Below, in pieces: positions 1 to 12,822 of a DNA stretch of 64,000 nucleotides. Source of the DNA: Tanypteryx hageni (lineage: Eukaryota > Arthropoda > Insecta > Odonata > Petaluridae). The stretch lies in assembly GCA_028673005.1 (NCBI GenBank), contig CM054114.1, forward strand, positions 131,336,470-131,400,469, read 5' to 3'. A model generated the notes under the pieces. That model saw only the letters and a list, made by a program, of their open reading frames with translations, was not told the DNA's origin and did not search any database. Within the stretch, counting starts at the first letter, position 1. Every line of letters begins with the position of its first letter. Made by a program: the position numbers and the translations under genes.

Positions 1-265
1 GGAAATGGATCAACACGGCAGAATCCCGGAAATCACCACCATGTCAACAGCACGCCGTGGAAGCCTTCGTACTAATGTTTTTATATTTTAACAAACGCGT
101 AGTAAAACCTTTGAACATATCTATTTGTTGGTATCACACCATAATCAATTTATTAGAGATAAAATGAAATCGTTGATTTATTTACAAAACTAATTTTATC
201 GCGGCACCCCTAAAAATAAGCTGCGGCGCCCCATTGTGCCGCGGCACCCAGGTTGGGAACCACTG
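1..265. mobile_element. hAT element, one end (fragment entering from window edge)
   Basis: The segment ends at 265 with GGTTGGGAACCACTG, whose reverse complement CAGTGGTTCCCAACC is the usual hAT (Charlie-like) terminal repeat. Just inside are short GCGGCACCC/GGCGCCCC blocks typical of this type of end. The other end lies outside the window or is lost, so the target duplication cannot be checked. No transposase is seen in the part present. Confidence 0.55.
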
Positions 266-940
266 ATTAAAATAATGCGTAGATAATATGATTTCTTTTA
301 AACGACTAATAAAGAAATAATATAATAGAATGAGGAAGAATAACTGCACATGCATTCGCACAAACTCTTCTGATAATATACCTGCAATCGCGTCAAAATT
401 TAAGCAATCTCAATTGCTTCGCGTGGCATATTAGGTAGGGGAGGTTGCATATGGCGCAGGAAAATTAATGTTTTTCAACTGTTACCCCCATAAGAATATT
501 TATCCCACAATTTTCGCCGGGTGAATGGCAAAAATTTCATAAGAATGACAAAGCAATTTTTATATAAACTGCAGCGCTACCTAAGAAGGTAGGCGTCTTC
601 AGCGTATCTTCTTAATAAGACAATGTTCTGATAACAAACTACGACGCATTTCATCGCCAACGCTTTCAATTATAATTCCGCAAGAGAACTCCTCCGGAGA
701 ACAAAGTCCCCTTTCAGAAAAAATAGACAAAATAGCATTCAACGGCCCCAAAACTTGTTAGGGAAGTTAAACTTCCTGCGAAAATTCCGCTGCGACTGGG
801 AAGTTACCCAAAATATCACGCGTAGACCGCTCCGATTGACTGTGAAAAATTGACCCAACAAGGCATGAGAGAAAGAGAGAATTAGATGGAGCTAAAAACT
901 CTTTAGCCGAACAACAAGCAACAACGTCAGTGGCAGCAAC
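266..940. other. Anonymous AT-rich sequence
   Basis: No open frame, terminal repeat or RNA gene was recognised here. Confidence 0.5.
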
Positions 941-1560
941 CTCGCGCGCGCAACTCCCTCAAATTACTACCCTCCTCCCATTTTTCCCTCCTTTCCCATT
1001 CCCCCTCCTCTCTTTCCTTCGTTCCCCTCCCCTTTATCCTCCTCCCACCACCCTCTTTCCCTCCTTCATCCTCCCCCCTTTCTCTCCTTCCCCCTCACCT
1101 TCTTTCTCTCCTTCCTCCCCATTCCATCTCAGCCCTCAAAAAACTCCCTCTCGTCCTCATTTGGGTTAAAGGGAGTACGTCTCTCGCTTATCCCAGCCAA
1201 AAGCACCGAAGGGGTTTAAACTACCAAGCCCACCATTTTCCTCTCCCCTAGTTACCCCCTTACGCATGTCAGTTCTCCGATTTCCTCCCTTCTTTCCCTC
1301 AACACCACTCCCCCGCCGAAAAACCCTTCCTAGATTTTCCCCCTCCCCCCGCCTACCTCACCATCCAAATCCTCCCTCCTCTCATCCTCCACACCCTTGC
1401 CGCGAATCCTCCTCCTCACTCCGAGATGATGAAAAAAAATTTCCCTTCCAACTCCGAGCCTTCTCCACTCCCTCCGAAACCCCAACACTTCCTTTCTCAC
1501 CCCCATTCCCTTCCCTCACTTATTACCAACACATTGAAGAGGGAAAAGCAGCCTACTCCC
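941..1560. repeat. Pyrimidine-rich (CT) tract
   Basis: The plus strand is dominated by C and T in imperfect CCTCC/TTTCC runs. The Pro/Ser/Phe-rich open frames across it follow from this composition and are not genes. Confidence 0.75.
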
Positions 1561-1640
1561 TTCGCTTGGCTTAATGTGCAGCCAAAATGCAGCTGGGGAC
1601 CAATTGAGAGAAGGGGGAAAGGGGAGGGGGGTTTGAGGTA

Positions 1641-4600
1641 ACATTATATATAGACGTTCCTTACAGAGGAGGATTAACATATAAGATATAACATAATATA
1701 GCATATAACATAAGCTGAAATTTTAAAGTTATTTAGAGCTTAGTGCATATGCACAAATAAACGTTTGACAATCTCCATGAATTTGTTATTGCGGCCTTTA
1801 AAATATTTCAAATTTAAACAATTAGAAAAATATTATTACACTTCTAGATGTGCTATAACTTTAAAATTTGGCAGAAATGTGTGGCATTAGTATACTACAA
1901 TGAAAAAAGTAATGTTTTTTATGGTGAAATTAAATGCATGCAGAATGCAAGCACCAAACTACTTGAATGGTATATACACGCTCCTCCCCAACCCACGCCT
2001 CCCCACTCTATTCCTCTATTTCTCTCCCTCTGGTTTCAAAACTTAAGCAGGAGGTGGAGGACCCAAAAGCTTTCCATTTCTGAAAAAAATTAGTAAAGCC
2101 TTGTGTGATTTAAACCGGGCGTGCGCCAGTAGTAAAATTTTTAAACGCATTTTTTTCCCTCCTTCAAAAAGACCGCCGCCCTATTAAACGCAATTTCCGC
2201 TTTGGCAGTTCTTGCAGGCGGGTCGTGGAGAGAGATGCGTGGCTTGGTGTTTTCACTGCACCGCTCAGAGCCTTATTTAACCGACGCGGAGGTTTTATTT
2301 TTTTCTGAAGCGACGGTTCTTTAAAAAAAACCGCGCGCGCGCATTCACACGCGCACGCCTTGGCTCACGTGATTCTGCACGCCTCGCGCTGTTGGCCTTT
2401 CCCCTCCTTTACCCCAACCCAACGCTCCTTACGTCTACGTACACGTCCCCTACTCTCTCTCTCTCTGATGAATGTGATTTGATTGAAAGGATATTTCGGC
2501 GTGAGGTTTAGGCGCCGCACGCGGTGCTCGTGCCGACGAACACGAGTCGAATTAAGAGGGGTTCCCGAAAAAAAGTTTTTTTTTCGACGATCGAGATGAA
2601 GTCCTCCCTCCGACGAAATGCTAAAATCGTGCGACGCAACTTTTTGCAACTCGGAAATAATGAACTTAGGACTGCATTACGGGGCAGGCTTTTGCGAATC
2701 GTGCGCTGCGATTTCCTTTTTTCGATCGCCTTTCAACCCACCTCGTGAAAGTGTTAATAAATACTTGGCGCTGACCATAAAAATAACCCAAAGAATTTTA
2801 ATGACTCTCGTGTTGGTGATTTGAGCGTGTTCAGGACGTAAAACGAGCAACCTACCGAGCATAACATCCACTTTTATCTATAGTTCTTCTTTTCCATGCG
2901 AAATAATAAGTGATTTCTCAGCTGACACGTAGTGATTATATAAAGTAACAGCATTGACCAATGCGAAATAAGCAACTATTCTGTAAAGACATACGTAAGA
3001 AAGGTGCTATTCAATGCTGGTCCACCATCCACTCACATAAACATGGTATTACCCAAAAAGGACATCAGAAGTACATTTAATGAACTTTAAATAGCTTAGA
3101 AACCGAGATATCTAGTTATTGCTATTTTTTAAATTTATTTTTAATTAAAACATTTAATACTTGGCGGCTTAGTATATTTCGCTAAGTTTAGGTTTATGCG
3201 AACTTGAAGACATTTAACAGAAGATGCAAGTTAAAGTATATATCTGGAAATCTTTACAATAACTAAAGCGAAGTCAGGTTCTTCGTTTTTTTCAGCCGTT
3301 TTCTACTAACGAAGTACCGTGTCATAAGTATCATGTTTTAATTAGCTCCCGATTTAACATATTTAGGGGTATTCCAATTTCATACATTGAGCTGTTTTAT
3401 CAAAGGCTCTATCTTGAATGTTTCAAGTAATGTAAATTATAATTCCTGACTGTTATAATGCCACGCCATCCAATTCTTGGAGCGCCAACTACTCAGATAT
3501 TGATAGATTATCTGATTCAAATCATCTCTGAAATAGATATGCATTACTAAATTGTTACAATTATTAATAAAATTGCATGACATTATATCTCTATGATCAA
3601 AAAGTTCTAAACGACATATCATTTTTTTAATAGTCTATATAAAAATATTAGTTAATATTCATAAAAAATAGTCTCGCAAAATCTTGCTATCAAAATTAAT
3701 GCTAAAAAATTTCATGTCGAGTTTTAAGTTTCCTAAAGAAATTAAAGAGGTCAGCTTATTCTATTCAAAACTTTTTACAATGTCAAAAATATGGGCAGGA
3801 ATTTGACCTTTAACGTCAATAGCCTAGTTACTTGCAAGGACTAGGCACTTGTAGCCACCTGAGAAGCAAAATCTTCGATCGGAATATCAGCAATATAAAT
3901 ACGATAACTTGATTACCTTAAAGAATCAATTCAGCCACTAACCGAAGGAAGTAACCAGAGTATTAATTGTTTCCGACATACTTTTACGGAAGAATCAAAA
4001 AGTTTAGCCCAGCCGGGAAGTCAGCGGTGTTGTTTAACGTTGCATAGTTTTGGTCAGCAGTTCACCTGTGCGTAATCAGCCAAGGTATATAGTCGGTAAA
4101 TTGGGTTACGGTTACATATTGCAGTGGGCGTCCCCGTTGTAGTGGGTGTTAGCTCTGATAATGCCTTGGACATGTTTTATATCAGGCTTGTGTTTACAAC
4201 CACGCGGTTACCAAGAGGAAGGATCGTTGTTACGTCGCTGCATCCTAGTGGAATTTTCGGGTAAGGATAGGATGTTAGGTTATTCAAGTCACCGAACACG
4301 GAGAAACTGTTGTTTTAGACGTGGCGGTATCCTGACCTTTAGTAACCGCGCCTCTCGATAAAACATCGTTTATGGATATGGATAACCCGTCAAATATTAC
4401 AGGATTATACGCTCTCAAACAGTTTAATTGTTCAAAATATGATCTCATGTTATCAAGACACGCTCCATCAAATATATTCCATAATATTTATCAAACTCGC
4501 CTAATGATTTCAATTCATGGATTCCCACCAATATGTAACTCGCTTTGAAAACATCTAGTATTCCATAAAAACTATTTTGAGTGCTTTTTTAAAATCATAT

Positions 4601-4681
4601 AAATCCATTTTATTCATAAAAAACAACAAATATATTTGTGATTAACTTCTAAATTAAAAATAACCCAAAATAAACAATTTC
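1641..4681. other. Anonymous sequence, with a CpG-containing block near 2100-2560
   Basis: No coding sequence was recognised. Around 2100-2560 the base composition is richer in CG dinucleotides, including a short CGCGCGCG run and a CTCTCTCTCT run. The segment 4010-4370 is visibly less AT-rich than its surroundings, with a mix that could be an old LTR or another TE body, but no terminal repeats or protein could be assigned. Confidence 0.4.
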
Positions 4682-4743
4682 ATTCATATTAAATACACAG
4701 TACTTTTCCACAATTTGTGAAAAGCAGTGTATTTAATATGAAT
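4682..4743. repeat. Foldback hairpin (62 bp)
   Basis: The arms 4682-4698 and 4727-4743 are perfect 17-bp reverse complements. The intervening 28 bases also pair partly (CTTTTCCACA against TGTGAAAAG). It could be a tiny MITE or the remnant of a foldback element. No target duplication was identified. Confidence 0.75.
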
Positions 4744-7700
4744 AACATTACCTACTTCCACAAAGTCACGACTGACTCGATTAATTATATACAAAATAAA
4801 CAAATTTAGAAACAAAATTTCGATAAAAAATTGATAAATTCAATGCAACAGTTCTGCCAAAATATGCTACATCACTTTCTACGTATCATCAGCAGTTATT
4901 GGTACCATTGTCAAACTAAAGGCATTACTTATGTGTGTCAGTCGGACAAAATTTTTATACCTATACGATAGAATATTAGGTAAATTAGATTCCGTGCACA
5001 AACCCGGCAAAATACTCCAATAAATTACGCAAAAGTCTCACACCAAACTCGACAGTCATGCTTTGTTCTCCCGAGGACACAAAAGTCGAATTTACTGCCG
5101 TCTGCCCTCAAATATTGCATCGATTCTGCAGTCAGAGGAATGCAATTTCAACTGTTGTAAAGTAATATGCTCTTTACACGTAGTGAATAAATTATTCCCG
5201 AGAGTTTTAATTTTTCTCAAGTGGGAGCGCGAGAAACTCCTTTAATACGGACACGAAAAAGTACACATTTGCCCGTTTTCAGAAGGAGTTTTATTCCACA
5301 CCAACCCGCTTTTGGAATTGCTTTTTTTGTGAGGCCAAAGCCTGGAATTATCATTTACATAGGAGAAGTTATTAAAAGCGTTTCGCGAAGCGGCATTTTT
5401 CAAAACTTCTCGACCCTCATTCAAACAAACTATTCATGCAGAGATTTCAAACGCAGCGTAATAATTTCCAAAACACATGGCAGTGATTTAAAATTGTTTT
5501 TTAAGCAAACTTTGGCTCACGCGACATAAAAATCTTTCATCCATCCAAACAGCAATTAATGACAATGTATGAAAAAGTAAAACTAACTAGAAGAAAATGT
5601 AACTCGCTGGGGTGTAAACGTTTATGGTGATGTATTAGTTGTGAGATTTATCAAATAATCCATTGAGTTTTTCTAGAAAGTTACGCGTGAAAATTGACGG
5701 ATTAACAATAAAAGTAATTCTATCTCTTAACTCCTACGGACCACATGCTCACGGCAGGATTCTGATCCGTTACCAAACCTTTACACGCTCATCATCCCTC
5801 TGATAATTACTATTATAATACGCAGAACATTCATCGTTAAAAAATATAATAGGTTTTATGTGTTTATTTTCCTTAATAGAATAAACCAGCATTGGTAGGC
5901 TAAGGCAATTTTTTTAGATTTAATTTCAAAAGTAACTCATAATTAATTTGCATCAACCCAACATCAGTTATACCTGAAATGTGTACATGTTCCCTCGTAA
6001 CAGGGTTTATCAAACAAAACTACAGCACCCCATTTGAGACAATACATATGTCCGTGTTGACTGTTACCTCTAGCCACACACCTGTCGTCAATCTCGGGTT
6101 CTGTTGACTGGCAGGCGATTACAAAATGAACAATTCAAACAGGAAGGTGAGTAGTTCAAGTGATATTAAAACAAACTATTCAGGTTTCGCATTACTCCTA
6201 TGCATGTCAACTATTCCAATCGTTTTACAATATGTTTCCATCTCTCTTTATAAGTTGTTAGCAACTTTGCGCAATTTTTGTGCTGCAATAATTTGCTCTC
6301 CCCGCAGTGCTCTTGAGCTTTATATCTTTTAATAATTCAGTTTATTTATATTTAGAAACTGCGGCGCAAAACATGCCAGGGTTGATTTTATCATGCAAAA
6401 AAACATCGTTTCTAATGCAGCTTTATACGGTAATCGCTATCGATTATCGTGCGGCCACTCTCAGCTGCTCCATTTTTACACGGCAAGTGGTAAAAAAATA
6501 CCCTCCCACGGCCGTGGAGACGAGGAAAAGCGTACGTGGATTATCGCGATGAGTTTGGAGAAAATTAAATCCCTTCTCGAAAGTTCTTAGAGCGAAAAAT
6601 AGGCACCAAGAGTCAGGAGCAAAAATCTCCTAGGAGGAATTTTAAGAACGGCTTAAGGGAAAGGATGAGAGAGAGAGAGAGGTCTGGGGTCGCAAGTTGA
6701 TGGAAAGAGCTACGTCACAATCCGACGCTCTGATGGAATAATTGCGTGACAAAGGAGCGAGTTAACCGACGAGTTGGATGAAAAAACAAACGGCGCCGCT
6801 TCACCCGGAACGGGACCATCATTCCCTTCCGAAAACTTGCTCCGCGTCACTCGGATAACTTTCTCCCACTTCGCGATTCTTCCTCTTTTATCCTCGGTAA
6901 TGCTCTCCCGCCCTCATTTTATTTCTTCCCTTCGCCTCTTCCCTTTCCTTCTTCATTTCCGGCTATTAAACCTGTAACGTTCCCTTTTTTCTCTCTCTCT
7001 CCTCGTCTCTTGAATTCCCAAATTGGCTCAATTTTTTCCTTCCAATGACCTTTTCCCCAGGGTTCTGTTCTTCTTTCCTTTCGCTCTTGTTCCTATCTTT
7101 CTTCCCTTTTCCCTCTCACTTTCTCTCTCCTTAATCCATTACCAATCTTCTTAAATTCTTTTTTATTCCAGAGTTAAAATATTGCCGCTTTCTCTCACTT
7201 CTCCGCATTCGTTACAATCACCCGCCTCAAAACTATCCTCATCCATTTTTTACATTTTCCACTAAATATCATTATTTGGCCTAACTTGGCGACCATCTGC
7301 TTGGTAGAACTAATAAGATGAATAATTGGTGGGAATGTCTTTTAAAAAATACATCGTTGGTAGAAGAGCGAATGGAATATTTCATAAAGGGTTCTGAATC
7401 ATAGACTACACCTTGCTTAGTTTGGACCCTGAGTGAGGCCAATCAAAAACGTTATCTCCAAGAAGTGAAAGGCGTTTACGTCACCAAAAAGAAGGATAAT
7501 ATCCGTTCTTCGATATGGGTTAAATTATCTAAATTACTCATCGATAACTGTTTTTCGAGATATAGCGGAGCTATTCGAGGATTAATGATACCCCTCAGAA
7601 ACAGAGCTGCTACAATCGATTGAATTTATTCATTTCATGAATTTCTAAGCTGTCCTCCGAATTCCTGTTGCGTAAGACTTTTTGAAGACTCATTTTACCA

Positions 7701-8098
7701 CTGAAGAGTTGAAACTCTAACATTCTAAAAAGTTATCCCCGATTTATTTATTTAATTTAATGTTTGTGTACAATTAATAATTATTCAGTTGCTCTATTAT
7801 TGCCTATAATATCTATTTGTTTAATTTACCTGTTTTTACATTATGCCACACATGTTCTGTATTCTTCCTATTTCATAAAATTACTTCTCTACATCTGCAT
7901 CTCTATTATAAGACAATATAAATGAAATTGGTCTTCAGATAGAAATGCATATTTGTGTGTGTGAAGTAATGAATTCATAATATTATTTTCTGATCCATAT
8001 ACATATTAATTTAAATTCCTTTTCTGTAACGATGCAATACTCGACGTTGTAAATGTACCTCATGTCATTCTCTCCAACATAACAGAAAATAAAATATA
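4744..8098. other. Anonymous sequence; CT-rich stretch near 6830-7240
   Basis: No defensible gene. A short GA run lies at about 6668-6682 and an extended pyrimidine-rich part at 6830-7240. The open frames are short and have no recognisable homology. Confidence 0.4.
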
Positions 8099-8355
8099 TG
8101 TAACTCTCGTTATGCGCGCTTTCGTTCTGACGAAAAAGGCAGAAAGAACCCACACCTTTTTCTGCAAGTTGGGGATGGTTCTACCGCTTTAAGAGTCGAA
8201 ATGTATTCCACAATCTCATGTTAACTGGAGAGGCAGCATTTTCACACCACTTTGCAGTTGAATTATTACAAACTACAAGCCTCCCGTTTTACGCGTATTC
8301 GATATACGCGGAGTTTTTCAGAAACGCATGTTCCGCGTATAACGAGAGTTACCTG
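8099..8355. mobile_element. MITE, TA-flanked, about 257 bp
   Basis: The left end reads TGTAACTCTCGTTATGCGCG and the right end is the reverse complement of CAGGTAACTCTCGTTATACG. This gives inverted termini that share GTAACTCTCGTTATRCGCG. TA dinucleotides flank both ends (8097-8098 and 8356-8357), as expected for the Tc1/mariner/pogo superfamily. There is no coding capacity. Superfamily placement is inference. Confidence 0.7.
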
Positions 8356-8499
8356 TAATTCCTATACATGGCAATAAACTACATGTCCTCTTAATTGCAA
8401 TTCCTTTTCATTTTAATCTGTACATCTTTCACCTCTTCCTCATTCGCATCTTCCTCTAACTACCTTCATACATTTTTCCAGGCATACCATATCACCATA

Positions 8500-8874
8500 A
8501 TATGTGGTCGTCTGCCGTAAATACGGTCGATTCTAGTTACGGAGATATCAGCATTTTTGTGAAAAAGGGTAGAAAATGTCGATGTCTAGAAAAGTGCATT
8601 GAACGATTCTCTGGTTTGTTAAGAATAACCGCAACGAAGAATTTTATCCGTAAATGAAGTAGGAATATAACTTATTTTTAATGTCCTAAATTTGGCTTCA
8701 TTATTCTCAAAACACTGTTTATAAATATCAACTGTAATATTCAATAAAAAGTTTATTTTTCAACATAGGAGTGTGATTTATATTTTGTTTTACTCGTAAT
8801 TTATCAAAGAATACCGATGCATTCATAACTCCATACAGATCAAGTGGGCTCTTCTCTGGCGGACGTCCACATAT
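8500..8874. mobile_element. MITE, TA-flanked, about 375 bp
   Basis: The termini ATATGTGGTCGTCTGCC and the reverse complement of ATATGTGGACGTCCGCC match at 15 of 17 positions and are flanked by TA on both sides (8498-8499 and 8875-8876). It is non-coding. Tc1/mariner-type mobilisation is inferred from the TA duplication. Confidence 0.7.
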
Positions 8875-9459
8875 TATCTTCTTTTTATGCGTTCTCTTCA
8901 TGAAGTACGCAAATCTACGCTAAAATTGGTCGAGATAATTTTATTTTGCTTCACCTTGACTAACTAGAACGCATCTTTTTTCGATAAGCCGTTTCTCGGC
9001 TTATTATTGGTTGTCAAAGGAAACATTTCCGTTTGCTGTCCTTTCTTAGAAGTGCAAATTCCCGAGCTATGGCAGAAACAACAGTTATTCAAGAAGAAGC
9101 ACTTGTCTCAGGCATCTAGTTATAAGTTGGTCATAACCTTTTTGAGGCTACTAGAGATACCTGACGCAGGTATTGTACTTGAATTTTTTCAGCCAAAAGA
9201 CGAGCTCGATAATTGCCTGTTGAACATCAGTTATTGTCAATAAATTGCTGAATGTCGTTCTCTTGTCCATAAACACAACGATTTTTATACCCTCCTCACA
9301 AAGTAGAAGAGAACGCATTTGGAAGCTCTTTTATACTCCGACATGTAGTAAGCCTTTCAAACATTGCTCTCGCCTCTTATTCCAGTCTCTTCTTATCTGT
9401 CATATTGACTTTGGTGCCTCCACTCGTTCTTCAATTTATATTATCACATCTTTCAACTT

Positions 9460-9955
9460 ATCTCACGCCATCGCCTACCTCCATAACCTCGCCCTTTCTA
9501 CACGTATATCCATCTTCTTTTGTTTTCTTCATTTCTCAACTTCCTTACATCTTCATCTGATATTTGTATTTCCATTAGAAACGCTCTTACCGCCTCGTTT
9601 CTCTTCATACCACTCCTCACCTCTCCCTCAATCGATTCTATCCATCTCCTCCGGCACTCTCCTTCTCCTCCCTCTGACATATCTGTCTCTATTAGCGTGG
9701 CATATAGTTTGCCCTATTGAGGTCAGTGTTGCACCCAGGGACGTTTATCGATCGGTGGCAGCATGAAGGGAAGGATGCGAGGGAGGATTATAGATCATCC
9801 CCATCCCTTAAAAAAAAAGTCCACCGTTCTCTCATTCCTACATATCTCTGACCTACCACTCCCCTCCCGCTTCCCCGTCCACCTCCCCCTTCACCCACCC
9901 CCACCTTCCTCCCCTCCCCCGCCCTGCCTTTCCCCCCTCTCTCCTGAGTGGCATT
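9460..9955. repeat. Pyrimidine-rich (CT) tract
   Basis: This is an extended C/T-biased plus strand, densest at 9850-9945. Open frames across it (for example 9245-9766) are Ser/Leu/Pro-rich and show no recognisable domain. Confidence 0.6.
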
Positions 9956-10002
9956 AGCCCATAAAGTTAACAAGACGAGTCCCCACCCAAGAATTCCATT
10001 AT

Positions 10003-10330
10003 CGAGCGTTTCTCAAACCCGCTGGTGGGGCGCGAAGACATTTGAAGTGGAGACGCAGTATGTTATGACAGCTATTAAAACAAAATAAAAAATCGAATAA
10101 AAACCTAGAATGACGTGCGTCTGTCTTTCAGAGTTGGGGCATAATTTGAAGCGACTTCGTGAAGAAAGGCAAGTGCACCTTTCTCATTAGCAAGGTAATC
10201 TTGTTGTTTATTTTTTTAGGCATACCGATACAGATTTTCTTATGGTTTTTAAGAGTAACTTTTTAATGTAGCAACCTGATGATTCTATATTATTAATTTT
10301 ATTTATTACTAGAAAAGGTTACCAGGCGTT
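10003..10330. mobile_element. Possible hAT left-end fragment
   Basis: GAGCGTTTCTCAAACCCGCT followed by GGTGGGGCGCG resembles the CAGYGTTTCTCAAAC start and inner GGGGCGCG of Charlie-like hAT ends. No matching right end was found, so the extent given is arbitrary. Confidence 0.3.
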
Positions 10331-11880
10331 GTCCGGGCTACGCCGGACGCCTTCGGCGAATCAAATTATATCCCACCCCACCACCACCACCAGCAAACAG
10401 TTGAATTTCTTGCCGCTAGTCCGCTCTAGTGCAAAGGCTGTCGTCCCACCCACCGATCACCACCATTACCAAGTCATTTGTATATAGTAGAAGATAAGCT
10501 TGCGTGTATGAGCGAGAACTCGTCATTAATAGTAATGTTTGAATGGCGCGTGAGCTAAATAAGGTTGAAAAACTCTGCTCTTATCCATACCCATCCAATC
10601 CCTGCCCCCACACCATTTCCTTGTAGACAACACACACGCATCCCTCCTCCTCTCATCTATTCGCCGTCTTTGTAATGTATATACATACACGTGGCCGTGG
10701 AGGCGTTGATGATGATATCCAGATGCACCTTCCGTCCGCCCCACACGAAGCGAACTATTCGCGGAATGCGGAAAAAAAAAACAAAAAAAAATACGGGACG
10801 AAAAGAAGTAACGCTCAAGGATGGAACTTAACCGAGGGCAACAAGGAGGAAATCGTACGTTAAGGGAGAGGCCCTGGGGAATTTTAATCAAACTTAGTGC
10901 GAGGCGCGCGCCCTTCGGCACCTATCCCCTTAAGCGAGAGAGGAAAAACAGCACCGGAGACAATTCTCGGAATCCAAAAAATGTCACAAAAAATATGCTA
11001 ATCGAAAAACGGCAAAACAAATCCGTTTCCGGTTTTTCTCGTAAAATTTTCCGCGTTCCTTTTTGTTTTTAATCGTCGAACCTCGAATTTTTTTTCGCTC
11101 GCGAGCAAATATTTAGAAAAGAAATCATCTAGCTAGCCTGAGTAAACATTTGGGGGGAAAAAATGAATAAGTCGACGCGCGCGAGTGTTTTTAGATCGCG
11201 AGAGGAAAAAAAATTGCCGGAAATGGGAAACGTGGCCATTACACTCGACCCCTGGGACGAAACCGAATCATTTCTCTTACCTGCGAGGGCCAAATATATA
11301 ATTTAGGCAGTAGGGCCAACTGCCGCGCGCCGTCAAAATAAGCGGGTAAAACAAACGCGTCGCTGAAATTTCATTTTCCGTTTCTATCTTTTAAAAAAAT
11401 GCGCGGAAAAATCTACGCGTAAAGGAATAAAATAAAACCGACCTTAAACGTTCCATCCGATATCCGCCTTGCCAACGTCAAGAGGATGAATGGCTGGCTC
11501 TGCGTGTGTGCGCGCGAGACGGCGGGTGTGTATGTGTGTTACACTTTTCCGACAACGCGAAAAGCACGCGCGATTGGGTCGATACGTACACCGCCTCCTA
11601 TTCAGAGCCGCTGACAGGCGTAGAGCGTGCCCTCTCGGGCCTAGCATAGGCACCCCGATAAAATGGCAGAAAGAGGCGAGGGAAGTTTCTAAACCCGTCG
11701 ACACGTCGGTCGGCCCTTCCATTACACAAATGTAGCGGTCCATCATCCGAAAAAAATAAACGGAATAAAACTTGCGACCAAATTGCTTTAGAGGCCGTCG
11801 GAGAGTCTTCCTTTATTTTTTTCAACCGGCGTGTAAAATTAAAAAAACATATAAAAGGTCGATAGTAACGGTGGAGACGT
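10331..11880. other. Anonymous sequence
   Basis: No coding evidence. It contains a GC-rich hairpin cluster at 10330-10362 (GTCCG...CGGAC followed by CGCC...GGCG), a CCACCACCACC run and several A-tracts. The frames here are composition-driven. Confidence 0.4.
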
Positions 11881-12062
11881 TTTCGATATGTATTTCGACA
11901 TCGATATCCAAACTTATCGATAACAAAATGTAGATATAGAGACATTTTCGTGTGGAATCGATAGTTATTCCGGGTTCGATATCCAAACTTATCGATATCC
12001 AAACATATCCATATCGTAATGTATCGATATCATAACGTATAGTTATCAAAACCTATCGACAT
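11881..12062. repeat. Cluster of TATCGATA-like motifs
   Basis: At least five ATCGAT palindromes occur in about 180 bp, several as CTTATCGATA or TATCGATATC. A 21-bp block recurs exactly at 11902-11922 and 11977-11997, a period of 75. This looks like a degenerate minisatellite. TATCGATA is also the known DREF/DRE motif of insect promoters, so a regulatory role is possible but not shown. Confidence 0.6.
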
Positions 12063-12822
12063 TACGTGTCATTTTCGTCTATGCATGGAGGAGAAAATAA
12101 AAATATGAGGGAAATAACTTCAGAATAAAAGAATGAAGAGTGGCATTTCATTATAAAGTTCCTTTTCGCCGATAATATTCGGCAAAAGGTCGCCTATCTA
12201 CTGTCACTGTACAAAAAATCATGTTTAGATATACATATATTCCGCGTCAGTATAGGAATTTAGCCCCTAAACGTCGAATGATTTATCTAACACAACGTCA
12301 AAAATATATGCATCATCACATCGTTCAAAGGCAATTTAATTGATTCATTCAGTTCTATTCGCGAAATAATTATCTAATTAAAGCCTAGGTATTCCAAATA
12401 ATATAACCGAGCGAAATCGTCTAATGTGTTATCAGGAGTCTTGATCAGTCAACCAGGTATGGAATGCAGTATCCATCCGTATCTGTATTACAATTTGCAG
12501 CATGCGCAAGTTCTCTGTGCGTTAATTTTGTGGCTTACATGTTTTAGAAATGTTTGATTCGGAAAAATATCACGAAGCTATGTGACAGAAAACCGTTCCG
12601 TGTGTGGATAGCGGAATCACATGATTGGCTTCAGTTTTACAAATGCAGCACGGAAGAGACGATTTTGTTCCCCAAGATATTAGACAGTAAATTTAAACCT
12701 AATGAAAATTCCAAAATTTTTGTTATTACTGTTCTAACCATCTAGTTGTTGTTTATTGCTGTTTATTCTGGTAGCAATTTTGTATCCATCGTCATATATA
12801 TTATGTCAGGTGCCAAAATACC

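Noticed and set aside
4010..4370. Solo LTR
   Set aside because: No TG...CA boundaries with 4-6 bp duplications could be fixed by eye.
6126..6160. Possible short exon with a GTGAGT splice donor (ATG at 6126, AAG|GTGAGT)
   Set aside because: One donor-like hexamer is expected by chance; no matching acceptor, downstream exon or protein similarity.
9245..9766. 173-codon plus-strand ORF and an opposing 60-codon frame at 9498-9680
   Set aside because: Pyrimidine-rich region, Ser/Leu-rich product; the minus-strand frame (KRNEAVRAFLMEIQISDEDV) looks more protein-like but has no extension or homology that I recognise.
10526..10921. 131-codon minus-strand ORF
   Set aside because: No recognisable domain, mixed low-complexity runs (RRR, FFF), and an overlapping plus-strand frame; not supported as a gene.
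11598..12002. 134-codon minus-strand ORF with repeated DKFGYR peptide
   Set aside because: The peptide repeat reflects the TATCGATA DNA repeat; no conserved domain.
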